This document shows, piece by piece, positions 1 to 8,761 of a stretch of DNA of 64,000 bases; the stretch's first letter is position 1; each line of letters opens with the position of its first letter. Source of the stretch: Bifidobacterium aquikefiri (lineage in GTDB: Bacteria > Actinomycetota > Actinomycetes > Actinomycetales > Bifidobacteriaceae); contig NZ_MWXA01000005.1 of assembly GCF_002259795.1 (NCBI RefSeq), forward strand, positions 1 through 64,000, in the 5' to 3' direction. The position numbers and the translations under genes were made by a program. The notes beneath the pieces were generated by a model. It saw only the letters and a program-made list of their open reading frames with translations, ran no database searches and had not been told where the DNA came from.

Positions 1-174
1 TGCTCGACCGTTATGATGTGTTCACTGCGTTCCAGGGTTTCCTCACCCTTGACCTTGTTCGCAACGCATCATCTCGGCCAAGGAGCGCGGCAGCGATGCC
101 GATGCCTTGCTGGAGCACAAGGTCAAGGGTGAGGAAACCCTGGAACGCAGTGAACACATCATAACGGTCGAGCA
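1..174. repeat. 58-bp perfect inverted repeat at the window edge
   Basis: Bases 1-58 are the exact reverse complement of bases 117-174, with a 58-base spacer (59-116). The right arm is normal coding sequence of the ABC ATPase. The left arm is only a mirror copy and brings a stop codon (TGA, 50-52) into the ATPase frame. A perfect fold-back starting at base 1 is typical of a contig-end or chimeric-read artefact. I infer an artefact rather than a real structure. Confidence 0.85.
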
Positions 175-943
175 CCTGACCAAGGAATTCAAACTACCTC
201 GCAGAACAGAAATGTTCAAGGCGGTAGACGATGTGTCGTTCTCGGTCAAACGTGGCACCACCCTGGCAATCGTCGGCGAATCGGGTTCGGGCAAGTCCAC
301 CGTTGCCAATATGGTGCTGCGTCTACTTGAGCCGACTGCGGGTACGGTAACCTTCGAGGGCAAGAATATAGCTGAGTTCAGGCGCAAGGAAATGCTTGCA
401 TTCCGTCGGCAGGTTCAACCGGTATTCCAAAACCCCTATGGTTCCCTGGATCCGATGTATTCAATATTTCGTTCAGTTGAGGAGCCCTTGCGCATTCATA
501 AGGTCGGCAACAAGAAGTCTCGCGTAGAGCGCGTCAAGGCATTGCTCGATATGGTAGAAATGCCGCAATCGGTGATGCGTCGATATCCGAACGAGCTTTC
601 GGGTGGTCAGCGCCAACGCATTGCCATAGCTCGTGCCATGGCCTTGAATCCCAGTGTGATCGTGTGCGACGAGGCTGTTTCAGCACTTGATGTGCTGGTG
701 CAGAACCAGGTCCTTGAGCTGCTCAATGATTTGCAGGCAGAGCGAGGACTCAGCTATCTGTTCATCACTCACGATTTGGCCGTTGTCCGTCAGATCGCGG
801 ACGAAGTCGTCGTCATGCAGCATGGAAAGCTCGTTGAGCATGCTACGACCGATGAGGTGTTTGAACATCCGCAGCAGCAATACACCAAAGATTTGCTGGA
901 TGCAATTCCTGGTGGAAATCTGAGCTTAGGATTGGATTCCTGA
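59..943 (+). CDS. Oligopeptide/dipeptide ABC transporter ATP-binding protein, 5'-truncated
   Basis: This is a cytoplasmic ATPase that powers peptide import through a membrane permease pair. Visible motifs are Walker A GESGSGKST (about 280), the Q-loop region FQNPYGSLDP, signature LSGGQRQRIAIARA (about 597), Walker B VIVCDEAVSALD and a switch His in FITHDLAVV. A short C-terminal tail of the oligopeptide-transporter type follows. The frame stays open upstream to the fold-back junction near base 59, and the upstream residues (RIISAKERGSDADALL) look like an inter-domain linker. The real gene is therefore probably a longer protein with two fused ATPase domains, as is common in bifidobacteria, and this is its C-terminal half. 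A TTG at 107 is the first available start but is unlikely to be used. The upstream transporter genes are outside the window. Confidence 0.9.
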   Translation, partial: SQRIISAKERGSDADALLEHKVKGEETLERSEHIITVEHLTKEFKLPRRTEMFKAVDDVSFSVKRGTTLAIVGESGSGKSTVANMVLRLLEPTAGTVTFEGKNIAEFRRKEMLAFRRQVQPVFQNPYGSLDPMYSIFRSVEEPLRIHKVGNKKSRVERVKALLDMVEMPQSVMRRYPNELSGGQRQRIAIARAMALNPSVIVCDEAVSALDVLVQNQVLELLNDLQAERGLSYLFITHDLAVVRQIADEVVVMQHGKLVEHATTDEVFEHPQQQYTKDLLDAIPGGNLSLGLDS

Positions 944-977
944 GCGGTTCCTCGACGACGCTGGTAGGGTGTGTGGC

Positions 978-1838
978 ATGAGCATTACGATTGCGACTTC
1001 AAATGTGAATGGGGTGCGTGCTGCAGCGCGCAAGGATGTTGGCACATGGGTGAGTGCGAAGGTTCCTGATGTCTGGTGTATGCAGGAAGTGCGGGCTCCC
1101 CAATCGGCCATTGATCCGATCTTTGACGATTTCGCTGATAGATATGTCACGCAGGGCAAGATCAAGAAGCCTGAAGATCTCTTCAGGGTCAACGATATCT
1201 GTGAGATCAAGGGGCGTGCTGGTGTTGCCCTGCTCACCACCCTGCCGGTACTGGAGACAAGGATCGGTCTTCCAGGTCTGAGCGAACCAGTAGACACTGG
1301 TCGCTGGATAGAAGCCGATGTCAAGACACCTGATGGCCATGTGCTCACCGTCATCTGCATATATGTGCATTCAGGTATGGCGGACGATGCATTGAAGATG
1401 AAGCAAAAGTTCCGTTTTCTTGACACCATGATGGGGCGTCTCGAGGACTTACGCGACGAAGCTGCCAAAGGCGGCAGGCAAGCGGTTCTTTGCGGCGACT
1501 TCAATATTGCGCATACGCCTATCGACATCAAGAATGCCAAGGCGAATGTGACCCATGCGGGTTTCATGCCTTCCGAACGTGTCTATATCGACAAATGGCT
1601 TGATGATCTCGATTACGTAGATGTCATGCGTGACTTGGCAGGAGATATACAAGGTCCCTATACATGGTGGAGTCAGCGTGGACGTGCGTTTGACAATAAC
1701 GTGGGATGGAGATTGGACTATCAGTTTGCAACGCCGGAATTTGCCGAAACAGCCCAAGGATTCACCATCGACAAGGCAAGCTCGTATGATACCCGGTGGA
1801 GCGATCATGCTGCTCTGGAAGTAACGTACAAGGTCTGA
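978..1838 (+). CDS. xthA: Exodeoxyribonuclease III (xth family AP endonuclease)
   Basis: 286 residues, one endonuclease/exonuclease/phosphatase fold. It acts in base-excision repair, cutting at abasic sites and trimming 3' ends. Family motifs in order: ATSNVNGVRAA at the N-terminus, WCMQEVRAP with the metal-binding Glu, LCGDFNIAHTPIDIKN, a WWSQRGRAFDNNVGWRLDY block, and the catalytic Asp-His pair in WSDHAALEV at the C-terminus. The ATG at 978 is preferred over a GTG three codons upstream (969), because family members begin close to SITIATSNVNG. It lies 34 bp after the ABC ATPase. No motif residue appears to be missing. Confidence 0.93.
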   Translation: MSITIATSNVNGVRAAARKDVGTWVSAKVPDVWCMQEVRAPQSAIDPIFDDFADRYVTQGKIKKPEDLFRVNDICEIKGRAGVALLTTLPVLETRIGLPGLSEPVDTGRWIEADVKTPDGHVLTVICIYVHSGMADDALKMKQKFRFLDTMMGRLEDLRDEAAKGGRQAVLCGDFNIAHTPIDIKNAKANVTHAGFMPSERVYIDKWLDDLDYVDVMRDLAGDIQGPYTWWSQRGRAFDNNVGWRLDYQFATPEFAETAQGFTIDKASSYDTRWSDHAALEVTYKV

Positions 1839-1883
1839 GAGCACGAGGACTTTCCGCAAAGACATGCGCATACACACCTTTGT

Positions 1884-1917
1884 GGTTATTCTTGGATAAC
1901 GGACGTAACGAATAACC
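1884..1917. repeat. 8-bp inverted repeat upstream of the DUF3710 gene
   Basis: GGTTATTC (1884-1891) and GAATAACC (1910-1917) are perfect inverted copies separated by 18 bases, about 30 bp before the DUF3710 start. The position would suit an operator or a leader structure. No protein can be assigned to it. Confidence 0.4.
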
Positions 1918-1945
1918 TCCTATGCGAGGTCAGAAACGAGGAATC

Positions 1946-2812
1946 ATGGGCTTGTTCGGATTCGGCAAGAAGCATGCGAAACAGCAGTCAGCAGAAGATC
2001 AACCTGAGGTAGAGAACGACGAAGTTCTTGCACCGCAAGACGAGGATGCTGATTTCGATCCAATCGATGATGATAATCAAGAAGACAGCGCCGAATATCA
2101 GGGCAGAGGTGAAGATCGCGGACCATGGGACGTCGACGATGAGGAAGTTGTGGATTACGACGAATACCTCGACATCGGTGCTTTCTATCTGCCGTATCTT
2201 CAAGGCATAGAGCTTCGTCTGAAGGCAAATCGTGCAAGCGGGGATGTGTTGGGTGCCACCATCTCGTATGGTTCTTCAAGCCTTGAGATCGAAGCCTTCG
2301 CTGCTCCCAAGACATTGGGGCTGTGGGATGATGTGCGCGAGGATCTGCTTGCGGGCAATGACAGTGCATCCAGTAAGCCCGGAGTATTCGGAACCGAGGT
2401 TTCCCTGCCTGTTGAGGTCAAAGGCAATACCGTTATCACTCGAATCGTTGGCGTTGATGGTCCACGTTGGATGCTTCGCGGCATCTTCTCGGGTCCGGCG
2501 GCATCCGTTGGAGAGGAAAAGCAGATTCTCGACAACCTGTTCCAGGAGATTGTCGTTGAACGCGGCGACGAGCCGCTTGCTCCACGCGATATGATTCCGA
2601 TGCACGCACCGGTGACGCCAAAGCAACGCAGGGAGCAGGAAGCTGCCGCACAGGATCAGGACGCTGCAACTGCCAAGAACACGCAGAAGAGCGGCAATGA
2701 CAAGAATGACAAGTCCATTCCCGAAAAGCCCAAGGGGCCTTTCGACAGCGATCAGAACACAGAGGTCAAGACAACGCTTTCCAGAGGCCCCATGTTCTCC
2801 GAGGTTCGATAA
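1946..2812 (+). CDS. DUF3710 domain-containing protein
   Basis: 288 residues, soluble. The N-terminal ~65 residues are strongly acidic and low-complexity after a short basic start (MGLFGFGKKHAKQQ). A folded core follows (about 65-225), with GPWDVDDEE, LPYLQGIELRL, GVDGPRWMLRGIFSGPAA and PLAPRDMIPM typical of DUF3710. The C-terminus is charged and probably disordered. The ATG at 1946 has a purine-rich site (CGAGGA, 1938-1943) at good spacing. An ATG at 1922 adds eight residues without support. DUF3710 and DUF3159 genes are neighbours in many actinobacteria, often near dut and trmA-like genes. Function is unknown. Confidence 0.85.
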   Translation: MGLFGFGKKHAKQQSAEDQPEVENDEVLAPQDEDADFDPIDDDNQEDSAEYQGRGEDRGPWDVDDEEVVDYDEYLDIGAFYLPYLQGIELRLKANRASGDVLGATISYGSSSLEIEAFAAPKTLGLWDDVREDLLAGNDSASSKPGVFGTEVSLPVEVKGNTVITRIVGVDGPRWMLRGIFSGPAASVGEEKQILDNLFQEIVVERGDEPLAPRDMIPMHAPVTPKQRREQEAAAQDQDAATAKNTQKSGNDKNDKSIPEKPKGPFDSDQNTEVKTTLSRGPMFSEVR

Positions 2813-2836
2813 CTTCTGACGTTCAAGGTGAATGGT

Positions 2837-3652
2837 ATGCACAATCAGCGCGATGATCAGCCCGATTCTTCAATCGCTGACCAACACGATTGCGATGGTG
2901 AAAGTCAGCACGATGACGAATCCTTTGCAGGAGACGTATGGCATACGGCTTTTCAACGTGTGGCAGCCAAAAACAGTGCCAGAAAAGGGATTGGATCGCT
3001 AGCATCGGATGACTTCTCGATCATGGATGCCATCGGCGGTGTCAGAGGCGTGGTTGAATCTTTGCTTCCGGGCCTGATCTTTATCATCGCCTATATCGTT
3101 ACGGGCAACCTTGCAATCACCTTGGCCATATCGCTTGTGGAGGCTGTGTTGCAGCTTCTGCTTCGCATGGTGCAGCGCCAGCCAATCATGGGCGCGTTGA
3201 GCGGTGTGTGCGCGGTTGCCTTGTGTCTTGTGTGGGCTTGGTTTACGAAAGATGCAAGGAACTATTATCTGCCTGGCTTCATCACGAACGTGGCATGGAT
3301 TGTTGCACTGCTGACCTCCATGGTGCTCAAGGTCCCTGGCATCGGTGCGTGCATAGAGTTCATTCGACGCCCGACATTCAGCGGTTTTGGGGCATGGCTT
3401 GATGCGTGGCGCAGCGACGGCCCCCTATACCGTGCCTATACGAAGGTCACAGCGTTGTGGATTGCGCTCTTTGCCTTGCGTCTGCTGGTGCAGTTGCCAA
3501 TGTATCTCACTGACCATGTAGCTTGGCTCGGGACGGCAAGACTCATCATGGGAGTTCCATGCTTTGCACTGGTGATATGGATATCATGGCTTCTTGTGGC
3601 CGATCCGCTGCATCGCCATGGTGAATTGGAAAAGCAAGAGAAACAATACTGA
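2837..3652 (+). CDS. DUF3159 family integral membrane protein
   Basis: About 271 residues. A hydrophilic Asp/His/Gln-rich N-terminus of ~45 residues leads into the conserved segment FSIMDAIGGVRGVVESLLPGL and then about six hydrophobic segments (roughly residues 70-260). It is a cytoplasmic-membrane protein of unknown function. The ATG at 2837 is chosen because AAGG (2825-2828) lies 8 bases upstream. A GTG at 2828 is also in frame. It follows the DUF3710 gene by 24 bp and precedes the RNA methyltransferase by about 11 bp, so the three look co-transcribed. Confidence 0.85.
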   Translation: MHNQRDDQPDSSIADQHDCDGESQHDDESFAGDVWHTAFQRVAAKNSARKGIGSLASDDFSIMDAIGGVRGVVESLLPGLIFIIAYIVTGNLAITLAISLVEAVLQLLLRMVQRQPIMGALSGVCAVALCLVWAWFTKDARNYYLPGFITNVAWIVALLTSMVLKVPGIGACIEFIRRPTFSGFGAWLDAWRSDGPLYRAYTKVTALWIALFALRLLVQLPMYLTDHVAWLGTARLIMGVPCFALVIWISWLLVADPLHRHGELEKQEKQY

Positions 3653-3663
3653 ACATTCAACAA

Positions 3664-5007
3664 TTGGGGATTGATTTGGGTTTGGAAACTGGAGTTCGCA
3701 TCGAGCGTTATGCCGATCAAGGTCGGTGCGTCGGACATATCGACGGCAGAGTGGTCTTCGTACGTTTTGCATTGCCAGGGGAGTTGGTGCGCATTGTGCT
3801 TGACGAGCCGCATGAGCGTACCGACCGATTCTGGACGGGTGAGGTGACCGAGGTCATTGAGGCGAGCCCATATCGCGTCGAGCCGGCATGGAAGCTTGCC
3901 GGTCCGCTTGGTGATGGCGGCGGGGTTGGCGGAGCCGATTTGGTTCATGTCTCGCTTCCTGGTCAGATCGTGTGGAAGTCAGACATCATCAATGAGCAGA
4001 TGAAGCGCTTGGGACATGTCGATACCCATGTGGAAGTCACCCGCATGCCGGAAGATGCGCAGCTTGGCGGTCTCCATTGGCGCACTCGCATCGAAATGAT
4101 TGCGGATGAGAACGGACTTCCTTCCATGAGACGTCGTGGCACTCATCATCGTGTGACTCTGAGCACTATGCCTCTGGCGACGGCATCGGTACTGAAGGTT
4201 GCAGAAGAAACGCATTTCTGGGATGGCGGATTCACCCCGGGAGCACAACTGAGAATTGCCGTTCCTGAGGCGGCGCAGACTGCGGAAAATGACGAGATCT
4301 TGAGTTTGGGCGAGGTTGAGGCCGGGAGCAAAGTCGAGGGCGAGATTCCGACTGCTGAGTTCAAGAACTATGCGGTGATGGTGGATGGCGAGCTCATCGC
4401 CGGTGAGTTTCTACTCAAGGAGCAGGTGAACGTTGACGATCACATATGGAATTACCGTGTGAACGCAGACGGTTTCTGGCAGGTGCATCGCGAGGCACCC
4501 CATGCTTTGGTCTCGCATGTGTTGCATGCTGCTCAGGATGCGCTCAATGGATCTGATTCCGCATGCATATGGGATCTGTATTCAGGAGCTGGCCTCTTTA
4601 CACTTCCGCTGGCCACGATGACCTCTCCACGAACCAGCATGCTCAGCATCGAAGGTGCAAAGCCGGCCGTCATCAACGCACGCCGTAATCTTCGAAGTCT
4701 TAATATATCGCGTGTCGATGCTCGAATCGGTGATGTTGGCGCAGTGCTTGGCAATGTGCCTTCGCATCTGGCGCATCCTGACATCGTTGTGCTTGATCCG
4801 CCACGTGCAGGCGCACGAAAAAAGGTCTGCGAGCGCGTGGCAGCGGCGAATCCGAAGGCCATCATCTATGTTGCCTGCGATCCCACTAGCCTTGCACGTG
4901 ATACCGCGACCCTCGACGCTGCCGGTTACACGCTCCGTAATCTCAGTGCTTATGACATCTACCCGATGACGCATCATGTGGAATCCTTGGCCGTCTTTAC
5001 CAAGTGA
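3664..5007 (+). CDS. TrmA/RumA-type class I SAM-dependent RNA (uracil) methyltransferase
   Basis: 447 residues. The N-terminal ~60 residues form a TRAM-like RNA-binding domain (GRCVGHIDGRVVFVRFALPGE). The C-terminal Rossmann methyltransferase shows the SAM-binding motif WDLYSGAGLFTLPLA (about residue 303), VVLDPPRAGARKK, and IIYVACDPTSLARD with the catalytic Cys. These support m5U methylation of tRNA or rRNA, but the exact target cannot be told. I do not see the four-cysteine iron-sulfur pattern found in some RumA proteins. The start is a TTG at 3664. A second TTG at 3676 has a better ribosome-binding site (GGGGA, 3666-3670) and may be the true start. It is the last gene of the DUF3710-DUF3159 unit. 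Confidence 0.88.
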   Translation: MGIDLGLETGVRIERYADQGRCVGHIDGRVVFVRFALPGELVRIVLDEPHERTDRFWTGEVTEVIEASPYRVEPAWKLAGPLGDGGGVGGADLVHVSLPGQIVWKSDIINEQMKRLGHVDTHVEVTRMPEDAQLGGLHWRTRIEMIADENGLPSMRRRGTHHRVTLSTMPLATASVLKVAEETHFWDGGFTPGAQLRIAVPEAAQTAENDEILSLGEVEAGSKVEGEIPTAEFKNYAVMVDGELIAGEFLLKEQVNVDDHIWNYRVNADGFWQVHREAPHALVSHVLHAAQDALNGSDSACIWDLYSGAGLFTLPLATMTSPRTSMLSIEGAKPAVINARRNLRSLNISRVDARIGDVGAVLGNVPSHLAHPDIVVLDPPRAGARKKVCERVAAANPKAIIYVACDPTSLARDTATLDAAGYTLRNLSAYDIYPMTHHVESLAVFTK

Positions 5008-5020
5008 GCGCTGTGCCACG

Positions 5021-5671
5021 ATGAGCATGCGCAGAGCCAGGGCCGCTGCATTCGTCAGCGTCATGGTTCTTGTCTTGGGATTGTCGCTGGCTGGTTGCGC
5101 ACCAGGTGCCGGTGCGGTAGGAGATGCGCCGCAGAGCAGCTCCATGGCCCATGACGGCATTGATCGTTCGGATGTTCTCATAGCTTTCATTGGTGCCGAG
5201 ACCACAGCCACGACAGCGCAGGATCGGCAGATTCTGCATTATCTGCAGGCGAAGTCCATGAAAACCCAATATGCATCGTCAGAGAATGTGACGGATGCTC
5301 AGGCGGAGGCAATCGTGGCAGCAGTTGCCAACAGATCGACCATGATTCTGCTGCGCTGCAATGCAACACAAAACTCCATAGGCTGTGATTTCAATGATCA
5401 CGTGGTTGCTGCGTTGCACAGCGCAAGAAATGATGGAATTCCCGTAGTGCTTGTCTCCTCCAGCAAGCAGAGCACCACGCTGGATGACCGTCTGTATGCC
5501 GCTCAGTTCGTGTTGCATGCGAAGTCCGATGAATCCAGTGCGTTCAAGGATACACATGCAGACAGTGATGCGGCTCAGCTACAGCAATCGAGCCTCTCCT
5601 TGGAACAGGCATCGTTCATCGTGATGAATAATATCAGGCATGCGAAGACCATGTACGTCAGCTATGAATGA
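5021..5671 (+). CDS. Putative lipoprotein, possibly related to periplasmic sugar-binding proteins
   Basis: 216 residues. Residues 1-26 form a signal peptide with an RRAR start, a hydrophobic core (VMVLVLGLSL) and a lipobox LAGC, so the Cys should be lipidated and the protein anchored outside the membrane. The body has the rhythm of a substrate-binding protein lobe (DVLIAFIGAE, AVANRSTMILLRCN, ARNDGIPVVLVSS, DDRLYAAQFV). It is far shorter than a full binding protein (>300 residues) and ends abruptly at MYVSYE. The ATG at 5021 lies 13 bp after the methyltransferase. An ATG at 5027 is possible. Its stop overlaps the next small reading frame as ATGA (5668-5671). Function is not known; it could be a decayed binding protein. 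Confidence 0.6.
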   Translation: MSMRRARAAAFVSVMVLVLGLSLAGCAPGAGAVGDAPQSSSMAHDGIDRSDVLIAFIGAETTATTAQDRQILHYLQAKSMKTQYASSENVTDAQAEAIVAAVANRSTMILLRCNATQNSIGCDFNDHVVAALHSARNDGIPVVLVSSSKQSTTLDDRLYAAQFVLHAKSDESSAFKDTHADSDAAQLQQSSLSLEQASFIVMNNIRHAKTMYVSYE

Positions 5672-5850
5672 GTAATGATGTGACATGGAAAATCAATGAA
5701 TTCTATCCGTTCGGCAGCAGCGATCAATGCCACGGCATTATGGCATCCACGATGCTGATGAATACCAGCACTATGCACTTACATGATGAACCTCGTTCAC
5801 CAAAGGCACAGGTGGTCATAGGCCCCGACACCAGTGGGTGTGATGTCTGA
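5668..5850 (+). CDS. Small hypothetical ORF coupled to the lipoprotein (doubtful)
   Basis: 60 codons, whose ATG overlaps the lipoprotein stop in an ATGA arrangement, the usual geometry for translational coupling. The peptide has no hydrophobic segment or recognisable motif and is rich in Met, Ser and Thr. It could be a real coupled peptide, or the out-of-frame tail of a once longer lipoprotein gene. I cannot choose between these. Confidence 0.25.
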   Translation: MSNDVTWKINEFYPFGSSDQCHGIMASTMLMNTSTMHLHDEPRSPKAQVVIGPDTSGCDV

Positions 5851-6021
5851 ACGTGTGTGCCCGCACTGGTGATGCCGTTGCGTTTCACGGGACGACTGCA
5901 AGAAAATATGAGCCGATATCAGGCACACTTTTATGCCGGGTGCGTATTCAACCACACCAAGCACAATCGCCCCTCAGCCTTACAGTCACAACACTTCAAA
6001 ACCAAAAACAGGCACACTTTT

Positions 6022-6050
6022 TTGCCTATAAACCTCGTAAGCAGTATAGA
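6022..6050 (+). promoter_or_regulatory. Candidate sigma-70-type promoter of the P-type ATPase
   Basis: TTGCCT (6022-6027) and TATAGA (6045-6050) are separated by exactly 17 bases. Transcription from here would begin near 6057. This argues that the ATPase start lies downstream, not at the first open ATG (5857). A 13-base direct repeat, CAGGCACACTTTT, occurs at 5920-5932 and 6009-6021, the second copy abutting the -35 element. Confidence 0.45.
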
Positions 6051-6141
6051 ATGTCGGTTGCAGAGGCTTCGATGGATGTTTTTCAAGTGTTCGCATACCA
6101 TGGTGAATCAGCATGCAGAGAAGGGCTCGTACTACAACACA

Positions 6142-8700
6142 ATGCAGAGAAATGGGAAATCCTTGGATGCACGCAGACCATCATCGAATCTGAAGCACAA
6201 CAACCCGGTCTCGATGCCGCAGGTTGACGAGCAAGGTCTGAGTGCCCGGGATGTTCAATCTCGCATCGAAAATCATCAGATCAATAGTGTCGATACCAAG
6301 AGTTCACGATCAATTCTGGAAATTCTTCGCGAAAATGTATTCACCTTCTTCAACGCGTTGATTTTCTCTGCCATGGTGATGGTATTGATAACAGGGCAAT
6401 GGAAAGATGCCGTTTTTGGCTTCGTGATCATCATCAACGCGGGAATTGGTGTCGTTACCGAACTCCAGGCGAAGGCAACTCTTGATCGCCTCTCAATTTT
6501 GGTTGCATCGAATTTTTTGGTTCGCAGAGATGGCAGAAACATCGAAATTCGAAGTGAACAGATAGTTGATGGTGACGTGCTGTGGATTCGTTCGGGGGAG
6601 CAGGTTCCTGCCGATTGCCACATTCTGCACTCCTATGGTCTTGAGCTCGATGAATCGATGCTGACCGGAGAATCGAAAACCGTCAGAAAACAAGATGGTG
6701 ACCAGGCTTTATCTGGAACTACTGCCGTTTCAGGTCTTGCGTTGGGCAAGGTCGTTGCGGTCGGAAAGGATAGCTATGCAGCCCGGTTGACGGAAAAGGC
6801 CAAAGTGTATAGCAAGACCCGATCCGATTTGAACGAAGGCATCACCAAGATTCTCAAGGTGATGACGATTATCGTGATTCCACTGTGCATACTCCTCATC
6901 TGGACACAGATGCGGACCGTCGGTGGATTCAGTCAGGCATTGGCATCTGGCACTTGGCGTCAGGCTGTTGTCTCTTCGGTGGCTGGAGTCGTCGGCATGA
7001 TTCCTGAAGGTCTCGTACTCTTGACATCCCTGAACTTTGCCCTCGCTACGATTCGCTTGGCGAAGAAGAATACGCTGGTGCAGGAGTTGGAATCCGTGGA
7101 AACGCTTGCACGCGTTGACTCATTGAATCTTGATAAAACAGGGACAATCACCGATGGCGGCATTGCCTTTGAACGGCTCATTGCGCTCGATTCCTCACGT
7201 GATGGACGCAGCCAGTCCGATACGCACGATCTTGAGCAGCATGCGGTTGACGTGAGCAGCGAAGACAATCCGAATTCCACAGCAGCAGCCATTCTCAAGG
7301 GTCTCGATTCCTACAGGAAGTCACAGGATATTGAAAGTCGTCTCCCGTTCTCTTCATCTCGAAAGTGGAGTGCCATCCGGTATTCAGATGGAGCGACGTG
7401 GTATCTTGGTGCCCCAGAAATCCTTATCTCCAGCATGTCCACCACTCGATCCGATCAGATGCTGGAAGATCAGTTGGCGCAACAGATCCAGCAGCTAGCG
7501 GCACAAGGTTCTCGTGTGCTGCTGCTCGCCGTGAACGCTCATGCGCATCAGGGATCCACGGATACCAAGGAAATACCAGAGAAGCTTCCCACCGAATTGC
7601 AACCTCAGGCATTGATTGCATGTTCCGAACGCATTCGTTCCGACGCGAAGCACACACTCGCGTGGTTCAGGGACCAGGGTGTTCGATGCCGGCTGATTTC
7701 TGGCGACAATCCTGCCACTGTGGGTGCAATAGCAGCAAAGGTCGAACTGACCGGGCAGCAACGGCCAAGAGCAATGGACGCGAGGCAGCTGCCCGACGAT
7801 ATCCATCAGCTTGCCCGCACGCTTGAAGATGTCGATGTGCTTGGCCGTGTTCTGCCCGAGCAGAAGAAGGCTATCGTAGAGGCGCTGCACACCACGCACC
7901 ATGTTGTGGCAATGACGGGCGACGGCGTCAATGACTCTCTCGCATTGAAAGAGGCTGATTTGGGCATCGCCATGGGTAATGCGGCTCCGGCGACGAAAGC
8001 GGTTGCCCAGGTTGTATTGGTCGATTCCAAGTTTTCGCATCTGCCTGACGTCGTCGCTCGTGGACGTCAGGTCATGGCTAACATGGAACGTGTGGCGTCG
8101 CTTTTCGTGGTGAAGACCGTGTATTCAGCGTTGATTTCTCTCGGAGTTGTGCTCACTGCAATCCCATTCCCATACTTGCCTCGTCATATCACCTACATCG
8201 GTGCCTTGACCATTGGAACACCGGCGTTCTTGCTCGCGTTGGCTCCCAACACGAGAACATACAAGCCAGGATTTCTTTCACGAGTCGTTGCCTTTGCATT
8301 GCCATGTGGCGTGGCCACCGGTCTGTCAGTCTTGCTCGCAGCCTGGCTGATACCATCGATGATGCACTGGGATCTGGGCAGTGAGGCAAATCTGAACGCT
8401 TGGCGCATGGTCTGCGCGACCATACTATTCGTTATGGGTATCCTGGTGCTCTGTCGTGTGGCGCGTCCATTGCGCTCCTGGCGTGGCATATTGGTTGCGG
8501 CCTTTGCCCTGGCTGGAGTTCTGGGAGTGGTGATACCTCCCGTTGCGGGTTTCTTCGAACTGACTATTCCATCAGGAAGGCTTGTGTTCATATCATTGGT
8601 TTCAGTGCTATGTTCAGCTGTAATTTTCGTTGCAATTACTGGAACCGCCGATTTCGTCAGCAGCCATTGCCAAGCCGAGAGCGAATTATCTCAGTCGTAA
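6142..8700 (+). CDS. P-type cation-transporting ATPase, CtpE-like
   Basis: About 850 residues. It is a membrane pump of the HAD superfamily that couples ATP hydrolysis to cation transport. Visible: an N-terminal cytoplasmic cation-ATPase motif (GLSARDVQSRI), an early TM pair, the actuator motif TGES, a TM4 motif GMIPEGLVLLTS, the phosphorylation loop DKTGTITDG with the catalytic Asp, MTGDGVNDSLALKEADLGIAMG-type hinge residues (about 7914-7980), and six C-terminal hydrophobic segments. The overall pattern is closest to mycobacterial CtpE, described as a calcium pump, but the substrate is an inference. The start is uncertain: in-frame ATGs at 6100, 6142 and 6214 all lack a strong ribosome-binding site. 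The 5857 start seems wrong because a promoter-like element lies inside that extension. Confidence 0.85.
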   Translation: MQRNGKSLDARRPSSNLKHNNPVSMPQVDEQGLSARDVQSRIENHQINSVDTKSSRSILEILRENVFTFFNALIFSAMVMVLITGQWKDAVFGFVIIINAGIGVVTELQAKATLDRLSILVASNFLVRRDGRNIEIRSEQIVDGDVLWIRSGEQVPADCHILHSYGLELDESMLTGESKTVRKQDGDQALSGTTAVSGLALGKVVAVGKDSYAARLTEKAKVYSKTRSDLNEGITKILKVMTIIVIPLCILLIWTQMRTVGGFSQALASGTWRQAVVSSVAGVVGMIPEGLVLLTSLNFALATIRLAKKNTLVQELESVETLARVDSLNLDKTGTITDGGIAFERLIALDSSRDGRSQSDTHDLEQHAVDVSSEDNPNSTAAAILKGLDSYRKSQDIESRLPFSSSRKWSAIRYSDGATWYLGAPEILISSMSTTRSDQMLEDQLAQQIQQLAAQGSRVLLLAVNAHAHQGSTDTKEIPEKLPTELQPQALIACSERIRSDAKHTLAWFRDQGVRCRLISGDNPATVGAIAAKVELTGQQRPRAMDARQLPDDIHQLARTLEDVDVLGRVLPEQKKAIVEALHTTHHVVAMTGDGVNDSLALKEADLGIAMGNAAPATKAVAQVVLVDSKFSHLPDVVARGRQVMANMERVASLFVVKTVYSALISLGVVLTAIPFPYLPRHITYIGALTIGTPAFLLALAPNTRTYKPGFLSRVVAFALPCGVATGLSVLLAAWLIPSMMHWDLGSEANLNAWRMVCATILFVMGILVLCRVARPLRSWRGILVAAFALAGVLGVVIPPVAGFFELTIPSGRLVFISLVSVLCSAVIFVAITGTADFVSSHCQAESELSQS

Positions 8701-8761
8701 TACGAACACGCTAGAACTAACCGTAAGGTTGGTCGATGTTATGGTTAATGAGCACTTGATG

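Noticed and set aside
1-174. The edge inverted repeat as a real hairpin telomere or invertible element
   Set aside because: It begins exactly at base 1, is perfect, and the mirrored arm destroys an otherwise open gene. An assembly or chimeric-read artefact is simpler.
5853-6227. 124-codon frame upstream of the P-type ATPase
   Set aside because: It has no ribosome-binding site or protein-like composition, overlaps the candidate promoter and the ATPase start region, and matches no family I know.
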